From Streptomyces griseicoloratus (GTDB taxonomy: Bacteria; Actinomycetota; Actinomycetes; Streptomycetales; Streptomycetaceae), in NCBI RefSeq assembly GCF_014534645.1, contig NZ_JACVQF010000200.1:186001-250000 (forward strand): a DNA stretch of 64,000 bases. Direction: 5' to 3'. Position 1 is the stretch's first letter. Each line of letters starts with the position of its first letter. Both the position numbers and the translations under genes were made by a program. Shown here in pieces: positions 24,588 through 33,360 of the stretch. The notes under the pieces were generated by a model that saw only the letters and a list, made by a program, of their open reading frames with translations, ran no database searches and was not told the origin of the DNA.

Positions 24588-24619
24588 GTTTCTCTCCTGT
24601 TGGATTTCTTGGTCGATGT

Positions 24620-25375
24620 TCAGAGGTTCTTGCTGATGCAGAGGTACTGTTTGTCGGTCTGGGGCCGCCGCTTGTCGCCCTCGTGGCCGGTAAGGATCTC
24701 GACGTCCGAATAGACCACTCCGGACACGCACAGCGGAATGTAGAAGATGTCCTCGCTGCGCCTGCGGTAGAAGATGTCCATTCCCGTACGCAGATCGAAT
24801 CGGAACTTTCCGTTCGGGGTCCGCCGCCGCATGTGGGTATTGGGGAATGCCGTCACCTTCTGCATGGAGTGTTCGGGCTCCTCCAGTGACGTCGCCTCGT
24901 AAGCGGTGCCCACCCGGTCGTAGTCGTCCTTGAGTCGCATGAGGTCGAACTTGTTGCGCGGAACCTCGACCTCGATGAGTTCGAGAGGCTCGTTCCCCGC
25001 GTTCCGGGTGCCGTGGAAGGCGCCCGGGGTGATACGGAGGATCGTGCCCTCCCGCACCGGCACTTCCTTCGCGAGGCCGGAGGTGACCCCCTGCCCGCCG
25101 AGGCAGATCAGGTACGTGAGTTTCCGGGGGTGCACGTGCATCGAGGTCCTGTGCGCCGCGTCGATGTGCAGCGCCCAGAAGTCGAAGAACTCGTCGACAT
25201 ATGCGCGGTACTCGTATCCCCACGGCTTGGGAATGACCTTGTTGAGATGGGTGTCCTCGTCGAACTGCTCATTGAGTGCCCGAGCTCCCCGCCGCACGAG
25301 CTTGTTCAGCTCGGCGACATCCGCGGAAGTCGCGCTGATCGGAACCGGCGAATATCGGGAAGATTCGAAATTCAT
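24620..25375 (-). CDS. Cupin-domain protein (sugar-isomerase-like)
   Basis: A 251-residue single-cupin protein. The core reads KPWGYEYRAYVDEFFDFWALHI, then HRTSMHVHPRKLTYLICLGGQG (HxH metal ligands) and ITPGAFHGTRNAG (third His), the pattern of mannose-6-phosphate isomerase-like and related cupins. The C-terminal ~90 residues (KVTAFPNTHMRRRTPNGKFRF onward) lie outside the cupin and are not recognised. GGAG precedes the ATG. It heads a coupled operon cupin-PfpI-HAD. Enzymatic activity is not assignable from sequence. Confidence 0.8.
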   Translation of the reverse strand: MNFESSRYSPVPISATSADVAELNKLVRRGARALNEQFDEDTHLNKVIPKPWGYEYRAYVDEFFDFWALHIDAAHRTSMHVHPRKLTYLICLGGQGVTSGLAKEVPVREGTILRITPGAFHGTRNAGNEPLELIEVEVPRNKFDLMRLKDDYDRVGTAYEATSLEEPEHSMQKVTAFPNTHMRRRTPNGKFRFDLRTGMDIFYRRRSEDIFYIPLCVSGVVYSDVEILTGHEGDKRRPQTDKQYLCISKNL

Positions 25376-25453
25376 GGTGGACTCCTCTCGGTGAAGGGTG
25401 CTTGTTTCCTGAGAAAATGCTGCCCGCTGTGAAGAATCCAGCAAAGCGACGGC

Positions 25454-25472
25454 AATTCGGGGCTTGACAGAT
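25454..25472 (-). promoter_or_regulatory. Shared 19-bp upstream element, copy 1
   Basis: On the minus strand an element fits GTCAAGCCCCGAATTNCCG and lies about 80 nt before the cupin start. An 18/19 identical copy lies at 26376-26394 before the DJ-1-like gene. Exact coordinates are within a few bases. Confidence 0.55.
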
Positions 25473-25504
25473 CACCCTTCGCGGGCCGAGCGCACACAAA
25501 AGGA

Positions 25505-25534
25505 CGCCGCGACCGGTCCGGACCGGTCGCGGCG
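25505..25534 (-). terminator. Terminator after DJ-1-like gene
   Basis: A perfect 30-bp palindrome (CGCCGCGACCGGTCC and its complement, no spacer) followed on the minus strand by TCCTTTTGTG. A classical intrinsic terminator 62 bases after the stop codon at 25597. Confidence 0.85.
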
Positions 25535-25596
25535 CTCCATGGCAGGTCAGAGCCTGCGTCATCCACCATCCGGTGGTCTTTTCGATGGGAATCGGT

Positions 25597-26283
25597 CTAC
25601 GCCGCGGCGCCCGACCGGAGGATCTCGAGCACCGCCTCGGCGACACCGGTCGAGGAAGCCGGATTCTGGCCCGTGACCAGGCGTCCGTCCACGACGACGT
25701 GAGCCGCGAAGTCCGCAGCCCCGCTGTGCTTGGCGCTGCGTTCCTCCAGCCTGGTCTGCAGGGCGAACGGAACGACGCCGGTGAGCCCGACCGCGGACTC
25801 CTCGTCGTTGGTGAAGGCCGCCACCTCCTTGCCCGCCACCAGGTACGTCCCGTCGGACAGCGTGAGATTCACCAGCGCGGCCGGACCGTGGCACACGGCG
25901 GCGATCACGCCGCCGCCCTCGTAGATGTCCCGGGCGACGCGGGCAAGCGTCGTGTCGTCGGGGAAGTCCCACATGGTGCCGTGCCCACCGGCGTAGAAGA
26001 TCGCGTCGTACTGCGCGGGGTCGACGTCCTGTGGGCGCGGTGTGGCCTTGAGCCGGCCACTGATGCGGTCGTCCGCCAGGAATGCGTTCTGGACCGGGTC
26101 GGAAGGGTCCACGCCGACCATCGGCGGCTCGCCGCCCTTGACCGATACGAGGTCGACCTCGTAGCCGGCGTCCGTGAACACCTTCCATGGGTGGGCCGCC
26201 TCGGGGAGGTAGAAGCCGGTGGGGCTACCCGTGTCACCGAGGCGATCATGGCTGGTGAGCGCAATGAGAATCTTCTTGGTCAT
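25597..26283 (-). CDS. DJ-1/PfpI (Hsp31-like) class I glutamine amidotransferase-fold protein
   Basis: A 228-residue protein starting MTKKILIALTSHDRLGDTGSPTGF. Nucleophile Cys in IAAVCHGPAALVNLTLSDG, and YAGGHGTMWDFPDD before it. Parologous to the protein at 21199-21879. Family activities include glyoxalase III and protein/nucleotide deglycase. It has its own terminator and an upstream 19-bp element shared with the cupin operon, so the two units are probably co-regulated. Three DJ-1-superfamily proteins within 5 kb is unusual and suggests handling of a reactive carbonyl compound. Confidence 0.87.
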   Translation of the reverse strand: MTKKILIALTSHDRLGDTGSPTGFYLPEAAHPWKVFTDAGYEVDLVSVKGGEPPMVGVDPSDPVQNAFLADDRISGRLKATPRPQDVDPAQYDAIFYAGGHGTMWDFPDDTTLARVARDIYEGGGVIAAVCHGPAALVNLTLSDGTYLVAGKEVAAFTNDEESAVGLTGVVPFALQTRLEERSAKHSGAADFAAHVVVDGRLVTGQNPASSTGVAEAVLEILRSGAAA

Positions 26284-26375
26284 GCTGTCTCCCGTGGATA
26301 ACGCGAATCCGAATGCCGCCGTGACTGCGGCCTCGATATGGACGGTAGGCCGCGCGACAGTAGGGGCACCAATAG

Positions 26376-26394
26376 CGGAAATTCGGGGCTTGAC
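26376..26394 (-). promoter_or_regulatory. Shared 19-bp upstream element, copy 2
   Basis: GTCAAGCCCCGAATTTCCG on the minus strand, about 95 nt before the DJ-1-like start. It matches the element upstream of the cupin operon at 18 of 19 bases. Neither copy is a terminator or obvious palindrome. Confidence 0.55.
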
Positions 26395-26465
26395 GGATGT
26401 GATCGAGCCGTACTCCAGCCAATCAACACCGCCGGGAGACACGCGCTCTTCCTGCCCAGGACAAG

Positions 26466-26498
26466 GCGCCCTGTCCGGGACAGGCCCGGACAGGGCGC
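26466..26498 (-). terminator. Terminator after arabinofuranosidase gene
   Basis: A 13-bp perfect stem (GCGCCCTGTCCGG and complement) with a 7-nt loop, 18 bases after the glycosidase stop codon. Confidence 0.8.
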
Positions 26499-26516
26499 TC
26501 CGTGACGTGTCGGTCG

Positions 26517-28643
26517 TCAGCTGCCCGAGCAGACGGCGCCGTTGAGGCGGAAGACCGTCGGCGCCGGGTTGGGTCCGTCGTTGGCGCCGACGAATCCGAA
26601 CGAAGCCGTCGATCCGCCGTCAGCGGCCAGCGGCCCCGCGCCCTCGGCGGCGGTCACCCGCACGTGCCTGCCGGTCTGGTGGAACGTGGCGTTCCAGCCG
26701 GAGGACACCGATTGGCCGTCGGTCGGCCAGTCCCAGTCCACGGTCCAGCCGGTGATCGGCGTGTCCGAGAGGTTGCGGACACTGACCGTGGCCACGAAGC
26801 CGTTGCCCCAGCTCGTGTCGCGGTGGAACGTCACCGCGCAAGCGGCGTCCGACGGGGTGCCGGTGGTGAAGGTCAGCGGAGTGGACGGGGCGGAGAGCCG
26901 TCCCGAGGCGTCGGACGCGAGCACGTTGACCGTGTGGCTGCTGCCCGGGGGCAGGTTCCGCAGGGTCACGGACGTGCCGGTGGTTTCGCCGACCAGGCGG
27001 GTGTGCACGCCGTCGCGCTCCTGGACCAGGTAGCGGGTGGCACCCGTCGCGCCCTCCCAGGACAGGCGCGCGGTGGCGTCGGTCACCGCCTCCAGCTTCG
27101 GGGTGCCCGGGGTTCCGGCGGCGGAGGCGCCGGGCCCGGTGCCGGCCTGCGGGGTGAGGGTGACCGTGAGCATCGCGTACGGCGGCACGGTGACCTGGGA
27201 GGCGGTCGCCCCTCCGCCGGTGACGTCGGTGATGTCCTCGTCGCCGCGTGCGTAGCGGCTGACCTCGGGTGCTGCGGCGGACGGGGTGAAGCCCGCGTAC
27301 TGGAGGTCCACGGTCCGTGCGGCGTCAGGGTTCTTGTTGATGAGCAGGACGCTCAGGCGTCCGTCGCGACGGTGCACGGCGTGGGCCGAGATGTCCTGCT
27401 CCGAGGACTCGGCGGCGACCATGGTGTCGCCCGCGGTGCCCAGTTCGCTGGTCATCTTCATGCCGTAGTAGGGGTGGAACGGTGTGTTCGGCGCCGGTTC
27501 GCAGATGTCACCGGTGCAGGCGCCGCTGGAGAGCATCCCCATGTCGCCGTAGTCGGTCTCGCCGTCGACGGTGGTGATCTGGCCGGCGCCGTTGTGGGTG
27601 TTCCACCAGTCGACGTTGAACACGCCGTTCTCCAGAGCCGTCATGAACGCGTCGGCGGCGAAGAGGCCGTTGGGGCGGGCGGTGAGCCGGGCGCCACCGG
27701 TGTTGGTGTTGATCTCGGTGAGGGCGATGCCGATGCGCGGCGAGTCCGTGCCCGCGTGCCGGTCGATCTGGCGGCGCACCTCCCGCAGTTCGCCGGGCAG
27801 CCCGGCCAGCCTCGCCATGGCGTCCTCGGCAGTGGTGTCGGACCCACCGGCGTACCAGTGGACGCTCACGAAGTCGATGACGTCGGTCACTTGGGAGAGC
27901 ACGGTGTCGTTCCAGTCGCCGGGATCGCCCTCGCCGACCACTCCGTCCGGCCAGTGGCCCGGAGTGGTGAGCACCGCGCCGATCTTGACCGTCGGGTCGA
28001 CGGCCTTCATGGCCGCGGCGTACGCGCGGACCTGGCGGGCGTACTCCCGAGGGCTCTTGTCCTCGTGCTCGTCGTGCTCCCAGCCGCTGCCGTAGTGACC
28101 GTTGCCGTAGATCTCGTTGCCGATCTCCCAGTACTTCGCGTCGTAGTCCTTGGTGACGTTCGCGTACCTGACCCAGCCGGCCGCCTCCTCGGGCGTGCCG
28201 GAGCCGTAGTTGGCGATCAGGATCGGCTGCGCGCCGGTGGCACGGACGGTGTCCATGAAGAAGTCGAAGCCGGTGCCCGGGGCGACGTATCCGCCGGGCG
28301 CCGTGTGCGTCTCCCAGTGGTAGATGTCGGCGTAGGAGCCGCCGGGGTAGCGCATCGCCCCGACGTCGGCCGCCTTCATCAGGCCGGCGACCTCCGGATC
28401 GTTCATGTGCGAGTCCCAGATGGCGGCATTGACGCCGCGGGCGGTGTCGGACAGCCGGCCCAGCGCTGCCTGGGCGTTGACCCGGACGTCGGCGTCCGCC
28501 TCGGCGGCGGCCTGCGGTGCGGCGGGCGCGACGCCGGCCAGCGGGGACAGCAGGGCCAGCGCGGCGGCCAGGACGGTCGCGCCGCGCGCGAGGGAACGAG
28601 GGCCGGCACCGGCCGGCCGGCCGGGTCTGTGCAGTAAAGGCAT
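26517..28643 (-). CDS. Secreted alpha-L-arabinofuranosidase-like glycosidase with FnIII and CBM2
   Basis: A 708-residue secreted enzyme. A ~45-residue Ala-rich signal peptide is followed by a clan GH-A-type catalytic domain (about 45-505) with acid/base Glu in KYWEIGNEIYGNG and probable nucleophile Glu in IALTEINTNTGG, resembling GH51-like arabinofuranosidases. A fibronectin type III linker (about 512-598) and a CBM2 cellulose-binding module (about 600-708, first and last Cys present, WGNGF and SSGWNATF) follow. The enzyme would remove arabinose side chains from plant polysaccharide while anchored to cellulose. GGAGG precedes the ATG. A CebR-type operator lies 174 bp upstream. Confidence 0.82.
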   Translation of the reverse strand: MPLLHRPGRPAGAGPRSLARGATVLAAALALLSPLAGVAPAAPQAAAEADADVRVNAQAALGRLSDTARGVNAAIWDSHMNDPEVAGLMKAADVGAMRYPGGSYADIYHWETHTAPGGYVAPGTGFDFFMDTVRATGAQPILIANYGSGTPEEAAGWVRYANVTKDYDAKYWEIGNEIYGNGHYGSGWEHDEHEDKSPREYARQVRAYAAAMKAVDPTVKIGAVLTTPGHWPDGVVGEGDPGDWNDTVLSQVTDVIDFVSVHWYAGGSDTTAEDAMARLAGLPGELREVRRQIDRHAGTDSPRIGIALTEINTNTGGARLTARPNGLFAADAFMTALENGVFNVDWWNTHNGAGQITTVDGETDYGDMGMLSSGACTGDICEPAPNTPFHPYYGMKMTSELGTAGDTMVAAESSEQDISAHAVHRRDGRLSVLLINKNPDAARTVDLQYAGFTPSAAAPEVSRYARGDEDITDVTGGGATASQVTVPPYAMLTVTLTPQAGTGPGASAAGTPGTPKLEAVTDATARLSWEGATGATRYLVQERDGVHTRLVGETTGTSVTLRNLPPGSSHTVNVLASDASGRLSAPSTPLTFTTGTPSDAACAVTFHRDTSWGNGFVATVSVRNLSDTPITGWTVDWDWPTDGQSVSSGWNATFHQTGRHVRVTAAEGAGPLAADGGSTASFGFVGANDGPNPAPTVFRLNGAVCSGS

Positions 28644-28816
28644 GGGGGGTCCTCCCTCGGGGGCCGGCGGCACGGGGAGGCAGCAGGCGCCGAACCGTAC
28701 CGCCGGACGGGCGAAGTGCCGACGCGGCAGCGGGACGTTCCGCGCCGGCGGCGACGGAGACGGAGCGTGGGTGCGGTGCGGTCGTGCACGTGCGGGGCGG
28801 CGGCCGGACCCGCCGG

Positions 28817-28830
28817 TGGGAGCGCTCCCA
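28817..28830. promoter_or_regulatory. Perfect CebR-type LacI-family operator
   Basis: TGGGAGCGCTCCCA is a perfect 14-bp palindrome identical to the CebR box known from Streptomyces cellobiose/cello-oligosaccharide regulons. It sits in the 368-bp divergent region between the secreted glycosidase and the GH42/importer operon. An AT-rich segment (TTCAATTAATAATGCATATATC, 28954-28975, split here as promoter-proximal DNA) is also present. No LacI-family gene lies nearby, so the regulator is encoded elsewhere. Confidence 0.75.
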
Positions 28831-29011
28831 TCATGAGAGGCGTGTGACGTCCTGTCAACGTCCGGTCACCGGAGGGAGTATCGAGCGCCCTGGTGACACC
28901 TGGGGGTTCTCGCAGCCCCTGTCCGTTCTCAGGCGCTGACCCCACCCGGTTCTTTCAATTAATAATGCATATATCTTGACGAGCCGGTGCGGCGCTCCAA
29001 GACTGACCGGC

Positions 29012-31051
29012 ATGCACCCAGCAGATGCGGTAGCAATCGACGGTCGGCGGCGCCTGCGCCCGGCCGGGATCGCCTTCGGCGGCGACTACAACCCCGAGCA
29101 ATGGCCCGAGCAGGTGTGGGCCGAGGACGTCGCCCTGATGAAGGAGGCGGCCGTCACCATGGTGACGGCCGGCATCTTCTCGTGGGCCAAGGCCGAGCCG
29201 AGGCCCGGTGAGTACGACTTCGGCTGGTTCGACCGGGTCATGGACAAACTCGCCACGGCGGGTGTGGCCGTTTGTCTGGCCACCATGACGGCGTCACCGC
29301 CACCGTGGCTGTCCCGGCTGCACCCCGAGATCCTTCCGGAGACCGCCGACGGCCGCCGGATGTGGCCGGGCGGGCGGCAGCACTACTGTCCCTCCAGCGG
29401 CGTGTACCGCGAGCACGCCACGCGCCTGGTCGAGCGGCTGGCCACCCGGTACGCCGGTCATCCCGCGCTCGAGATGTGGCACATCGGCAACGAGTACGGC
29501 TGCCACACGCCGATGTGCTGGTGCGACGAGTCGGCGGCCGACTTCCGGCGCTGGCTGTCCGAGCGGTACGGCGACGTCGAGGCGCTCAACGACGCCTGGT
29601 CGACGGCCTTCTGGGCGCAGCACTACGAGAGCTTCGACGAAGTGCTGCCGCCCCGCCTCGCGCCGACCTTCCCCAACCCCGCGCAACAGCTCGACTTCGC
29701 CCGGTTCTCCGACGACGCGCTGCTCCGGTGCTACCTGGCGGAGAAGGAAGTGCTCCGGCGGATCACGCCGGACGTTCCCGTCACGACCAACTTCATCGGC
29801 GTGCACAAGCACGTCGACGCCTTCCGGTGGGCCGCGGAACAGGACGTCGTCTCGGTCGACGTCTACCAGGACCCGCATGACCCGGACACCCACGTCTCGG
29901 CCGGGTTCGTCTTCGACGTCACCCGGTCCGCCCGGGCCGGTCAGCCGTGGATGCTGATGGAGCAGGCCCCCAGCGCGGTGAACTGGCGCCACCGCAACGG
30001 GCCCAAGCCACCCGGGCGGATGCGGCTGTGGAGCTGGCAGGCCGTCGCCCAGGGCGCGGACGCGGTGCTCTACTTCCAGTGGCGCCAGTCCAGGGGCGGC
30101 GCCGAGAAGTTCCACTCGGCGATGCTGCCGCACGGCGGCACCGGCACCCGCACCTTCCGCGAGGTGCGCGACCTCGGCCGCGAGCTCGCCTCCGTACCGC
30201 AGATCGCCGGCACCCGCTCCACCGCCGAAGTCGCCCTGGTGCTGGACTGGAACAGCTGGTGGGCGCTCGAGCTGGACTCGCACCCGTCCACCGCGCTGAA
30301 CCAGACGGACATCGCGCTCGCCCACTACCGGCCGCTGTTCGAAGCCGGCGTCACCTGCGACGTCGTGCCCCCCGACCGTGACCTGTCCGCCTACCGCCTC
30401 GTCGTCGTGCCCAACCTCTACCTGCTGAAGGAGCAGGACGCCGAACGCCTCACCGGCTTCGTGCGCGGTGGCGGCCATCTGCTCGTGTCGTTCTTCTCCG
30501 GCATCGTCGACGACTGCGACCGGGTGCACCTGGGTGGGTACCCGGCGCCGCTGCGCGAGGTGCTGGGCCTGCGCGTCGAGGAGTTCTGGCCGCCGGCCGA
30601 GAAGGAGACGGTGGACGTACGGCACCCGGACGGCACGGTCAGCCGGGCCGACCTGTGGTCGGAGGTCGTCGTGCTCGAAGGAGCGCAGACCGTGGCCGAC
30701 TTCGGCTCCGGGCCGCTGGCCGGCCGGCCTGCCATCACCCGCCACTCCTTCGGCGAGGGCAGCGCGTGGTACGTCGCGACGCGTCTCGCGCCGGAGGCCA
30801 TGCGGGCCCTCACCGAGGAGGTGTGCCGTACCGCGGGCGTCGGGCCCGTACTGGCCGGGCTTCCCAGGAGCGTCCAGGCGACCGTCCGCGAGGGCGACGG
30901 CCGACGGTTCGTCTTCCTGCTGAACCACGGTCAGGAACCGGCCGAGATCCAGTTGCCCGAGCCGATGGCCGACGCCCTGGCCCCAGGGACGGCCTCCACC
31001 GACCGCATCACGCTGCCGGCAGCCGGAGTAGCCGTACTGAGCAAGCCGTAG
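29012..31051 (+). CDS. GH42 beta-galactosidase
   Basis: A 679-residue cytoplasmic GH42 enzyme. It opens IAFGGDYNPEQWPEQVWAED, the family's N-terminal signature. The acid/base Glu lies in MWHIGNEYGCHTPMCWC and the nucleophile in PWMLMEQAPSAVNW. The Cys/His cluster CHTPMCWC includes residues that bind zinc in some GH42 enzymes. The trimerisation/amidotransferase-like domain and a C-terminal beta domain follow. It probably cleaves galacto-oligosaccharides brought in by the importer downstream. An ATG with no clear Shine-Dalgarno was chosen; an in-frame TTG at 28976 is the alternative. A 15-nt gap separates it from the binding-protein gene. Confidence 0.9.
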   Translation: MHPADAVAIDGRRRLRPAGIAFGGDYNPEQWPEQVWAEDVALMKEAAVTMVTAGIFSWAKAEPRPGEYDFGWFDRVMDKLATAGVAVCLATMTASPPPWLSRLHPEILPETADGRRMWPGGRQHYCPSSGVYREHATRLVERLATRYAGHPALEMWHIGNEYGCHTPMCWCDESAADFRRWLSERYGDVEALNDAWSTAFWAQHYESFDEVLPPRLAPTFPNPAQQLDFARFSDDALLRCYLAEKEVLRRITPDVPVTTNFIGVHKHVDAFRWAAEQDVVSVDVYQDPHDPDTHVSAGFVFDVTRSARAGQPWMLMEQAPSAVNWRHRNGPKPPGRMRLWSWQAVAQGADAVLYFQWRQSRGGAEKFHSAMLPHGGTGTRTFREVRDLGRELASVPQIAGTRSTAEVALVLDWNSWWALELDSHPSTALNQTDIALAHYRPLFEAGVTCDVVPPDRDLSAYRLVVVPNLYLLKEQDAERLTGFVRGGGHLLVSFFSGIVDDCDRVHLGGYPAPLREVLGLRVEEFWPPAEKETVDVRHPDGTVSRADLWSEVVVLEGAQTVADFGSGPLAGRPAITRHSFGEGSAWYVATRLAPEAMRALTEEVCRTAGVGPVLAGLPRSVQATVREGDGRRFVFLLNHGQEPAEIQLPEPMADALAPGTASTDRITLPAAGVAVLSKP

Positions 31052-31066
31052 ACCAAAGGGACACAC

Positions 31067-32419
31067 ATGGACACCTCACCACCCTCGCGGAGAGCCGTGC
31101 TCCGGTGGGGCGCCGGGACGGCCGCGGCCCTGACCGCCGGGCCCGCCCTGACCGCCTGCGGCCAGAGCGTCGGAGCCGCGCGCACCACCCGGCAGGAGAC
31201 CACCCGCCGCGGCGAGAAGGTCGAGCTCGTCTTCTGGACCTGGGTGCCGATGCAGAAGACCGTCGACCTGTGGAACCGGACGCACCCCGGCATCCACGTC
31301 GAGATGCAGACCATCCCCGCGAACGTGCAGGGCGGCTACCAGAAGATGCACTCCTCGCTGACGGCCGGGAACCCTCCGGACCTGGCCCAGGTCGAATACC
31401 ACGAGCTTCCCGCCTTCATGCTGGTCAACGGCCTGACGAACCTGAGCGAGTACGGTGCCGACGAACTGCGCGACAGCTATGTGCCCTGGCAGTGGCAGCA
31501 GGGCGTCTTCGACGGACGGGTCTACACCATCCCTCAGGCGTCCGGTCCGATGGGTCTCTTCCACCGCCGGGACCTCTTCGAGAAGTGGGGCATCGAGACG
31601 CCCGCGACCTGGGCCGACTACGAACGGGCCGCCCGCGTGGTCAAGGCCCGCGGCGACGGGGCCCGGATGTGCGCCTTCGCACCCAACCAGCCCAACTGGT
31701 TCGCCGCGATGTGCTGGCAGCGCGGCGCACGGTGGGTGCGCACCGAGGACGACACCTGGCTCGTCGACATGGACGACGACCTCTCCCGCGAGGTCGCGGA
31801 GTACTGGGAGAGGATGATCCGCGACGACCTCGTCTTCGTCGAGCCCGATATTTCCAGCGCCTGGTACAAGCACATCCAGAGCGGGAAGATCGCCGCCTGG
31901 GTCGGACCTCAGTGGGGCGACGCCCTGCTGCGCGGCAACGCGCCCGGCACCGCGGGAAAGTGGCGGGTCGCCCGGCTGCCGCAATGGGAGGCGGGACAGC
32001 ACGTCTCAGCCAACTGGGGCGGATCGTCCACCGCGATCCTGCAGGGCACCCGCCACCCGCGTGAGGCGCTGCAGTTCGCGCACTGGATCAACACCGACCG
32101 CCGGGCCGTCGACCTGAACGTCGCCGCCGGCTACGGCTGGCCCGCCGCGGCCGGCATCTTCCGCGGATCGGCACTCGACAAGCCCGACCCGTTCTTCGGC
32201 GGGCAGCGGTACAACGACGTGTTCACCGCGTCCGACCGGGCCATCGACACCTCCTGGAAGTGGTCGCCCACCACGGATGCGGACTTCGCCCAGCTCCAGG
32301 ACGCCTTCGGCGCCGCCATCGCCGAGGGAGGCAGCCTGGCCGGGGCGCTGGCCGAGATCCAGAAACGCACCGTGGACAACCTGCGGGCCAAGGGCCTGAA
32401 GGCAAGGAGCGCGCGATGA
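31067..32419 (+). CDS. CUT1-type sugar-binding lipoprotein
   Basis: A 450-residue extracellular solute-binding lipoprotein. Arg-containing signal sequence (SRRAVLRW) and lipobox LTAC near residue 36. The mature part begins with VELVFWTWVPMQKTVDLWNRTHPGI, the fold start of family 1 binding proteins. It has numerous Trp residues for stacking against sugars. GGGACAC precedes the ATG, and the stop overlaps the first permease ATG (ATGA). It should capture the oligosaccharide released by the secreted glycosidases and pass it to the two permeases. Confidence 0.9.
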   Translation: MDTSPPSRRAVLRWGAGTAAALTAGPALTACGQSVGAARTTRQETTRRGEKVELVFWTWVPMQKTVDLWNRTHPGIHVEMQTIPANVQGGYQKMHSSLTAGNPPDLAQVEYHELPAFMLVNGLTNLSEYGADELRDSYVPWQWQQGVFDGRVYTIPQASGPMGLFHRRDLFEKWGIETPATWADYERAARVVKARGDGARMCAFAPNQPNWFAAMCWQRGARWVRTEDDTWLVDMDDDLSREVAEYWERMIRDDLVFVEPDISSAWYKHIQSGKIAAWVGPQWGDALLRGNAPGTAGKWRVARLPQWEAGQHVSANWGGSSTAILQGTRHPREALQFAHWINTDRRAVDLNVAAGYGWPAAAGIFRGSALDKPDPFFGGQRYNDVFTASDRAIDTSWKWSPTTDADFAQLQDAFGAAIAEGGSLAGALAEIQKRTVDNLRAKGLKARSAR

Positions 32420-33360
32420 GCACCGAGACCACCAGGACGACGACGTCCGCACCGGGCAGCCGGCGCTCCGCTCGCCCCGACCGGGCGGCATGGGGGTTCC
32501 TGCTGCCCTTCGTCGCCCTCTTCCTGCTGACCTTCGTCCTGCCCCTCGGCTACGCGGTCTACCAGAGCCTGCTCACACCGGTCCGCTCCGGCCCGCTGGG
32601 CCTCGGCCCGGCCACCCTGGGTTTCGCCGGACTGGACAACTACGCCCTCGCGCTGGAGCAGTCGGCCTTCCTGGAGAGCTTCGCGCGGGTGCTGCTCTTC
32701 GGGCTGGTGCAGATCCCGGTGATGCTCCTGCTGTCCACGACGCTGGCACTGGCGCTCGACACGCTCTCCCACCGCTGGGCGGGCATCCTGCGCGCCGCCT
32801 ACTTCCTGCCGTACGGCATCCCCGGCGTCATCGCCTCGATCCTGTGGGGCTTCCTGTACGTGCCCGGTGTGAGCCCGATCGTCGACCTGCTCGGCAAGGC
32901 CGGTCTCGCCCCCGACTTCCTGGGCTACGGCAACGTGCTGTGGTCGATCGCCAACATCGTGATCTGGGAGTTCGCCGGCTACAACATGCTGGTGATCGTC
33001 GCCCAGCTCAAGGCGATCCCCCAGGAGCTCTACGAGGCCGCCCGCATCGACGGGGCGAGCGCATGGCAGACGGCGGTCCGGATCAAACTCCCCCTCGCCC
33101 GGCCCGCCCTCGTCCTCACCGGCGTGTTCTCCATCATCGGCACGCTGCAGCTGTTCGTCGAACCGCTGGTCATCAAGCCACTGACGTCGGCGGTCACCAG
33201 TTCGTACACACCGAATCTGAGTGCCTACAACGAGGCGTTCGCCAACAACAACATCTACCTGGCCGCGGCCGAGTCGGTGATCCTCGCCCTGGCGGCGAGC
33301 GTGCTGTCCTTCGGTTTCCTCAGCCTGGTGAACCGCAAGGAAAGAAGGGATGCACGGTGA
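32416..33360 (+). CDS. CUT1 sugar ABC permease, first subunit
   Basis: A 314-residue permease with six helices and the EAA loop ELYEAARIDGASAWQTAVRIKLPLARPAL that docks the ATPase. GGAG lies 8 nt before the ATG; overlap ATGA with the binding-protein gene. No ATPase gene is in the operon. Streptomyces CUT1 systems share the ATPase MsiK, encoded elsewhere. Confidence 0.92.
   Translation: MSTETTRTTTSAPGSRRSARPDRAAWGFLLPFVALFLLTFVLPLGYAVYQSLLTPVRSGPLGLGPATLGFAGLDNYALALEQSAFLESFARVLLFGLVQIPVMLLLSTTLALALDTLSHRWAGILRAAYFLPYGIPGVIASILWGFLYVPGVSPIVDLLGKAGLAPDFLGYGNVLWSIANIVIWEFAGYNMLVIVAQLKAIPQELYEAARIDGASAWQTAVRIKLPLARPALVLTGVFSIIGTLQLFVEPLVIKPLTSAVTSSYTPNLSAYNEAFANNNIYLAAAESVILALAASVLSFGFLSLVNRKERRDAR

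Noticed and set aside
26284-26516. CRISPR or tandem-repeat array among the inverted repeats of the window
   Set aside because: The repeats are single hairpins at gene ends. No regular repeat-spacer series exists anywhere in the window.
26502-28637. Plus-strand 711-codon frame over the arabinofuranosidase gene
   Set aside because: Shadow of the well-supported minus-strand gene.
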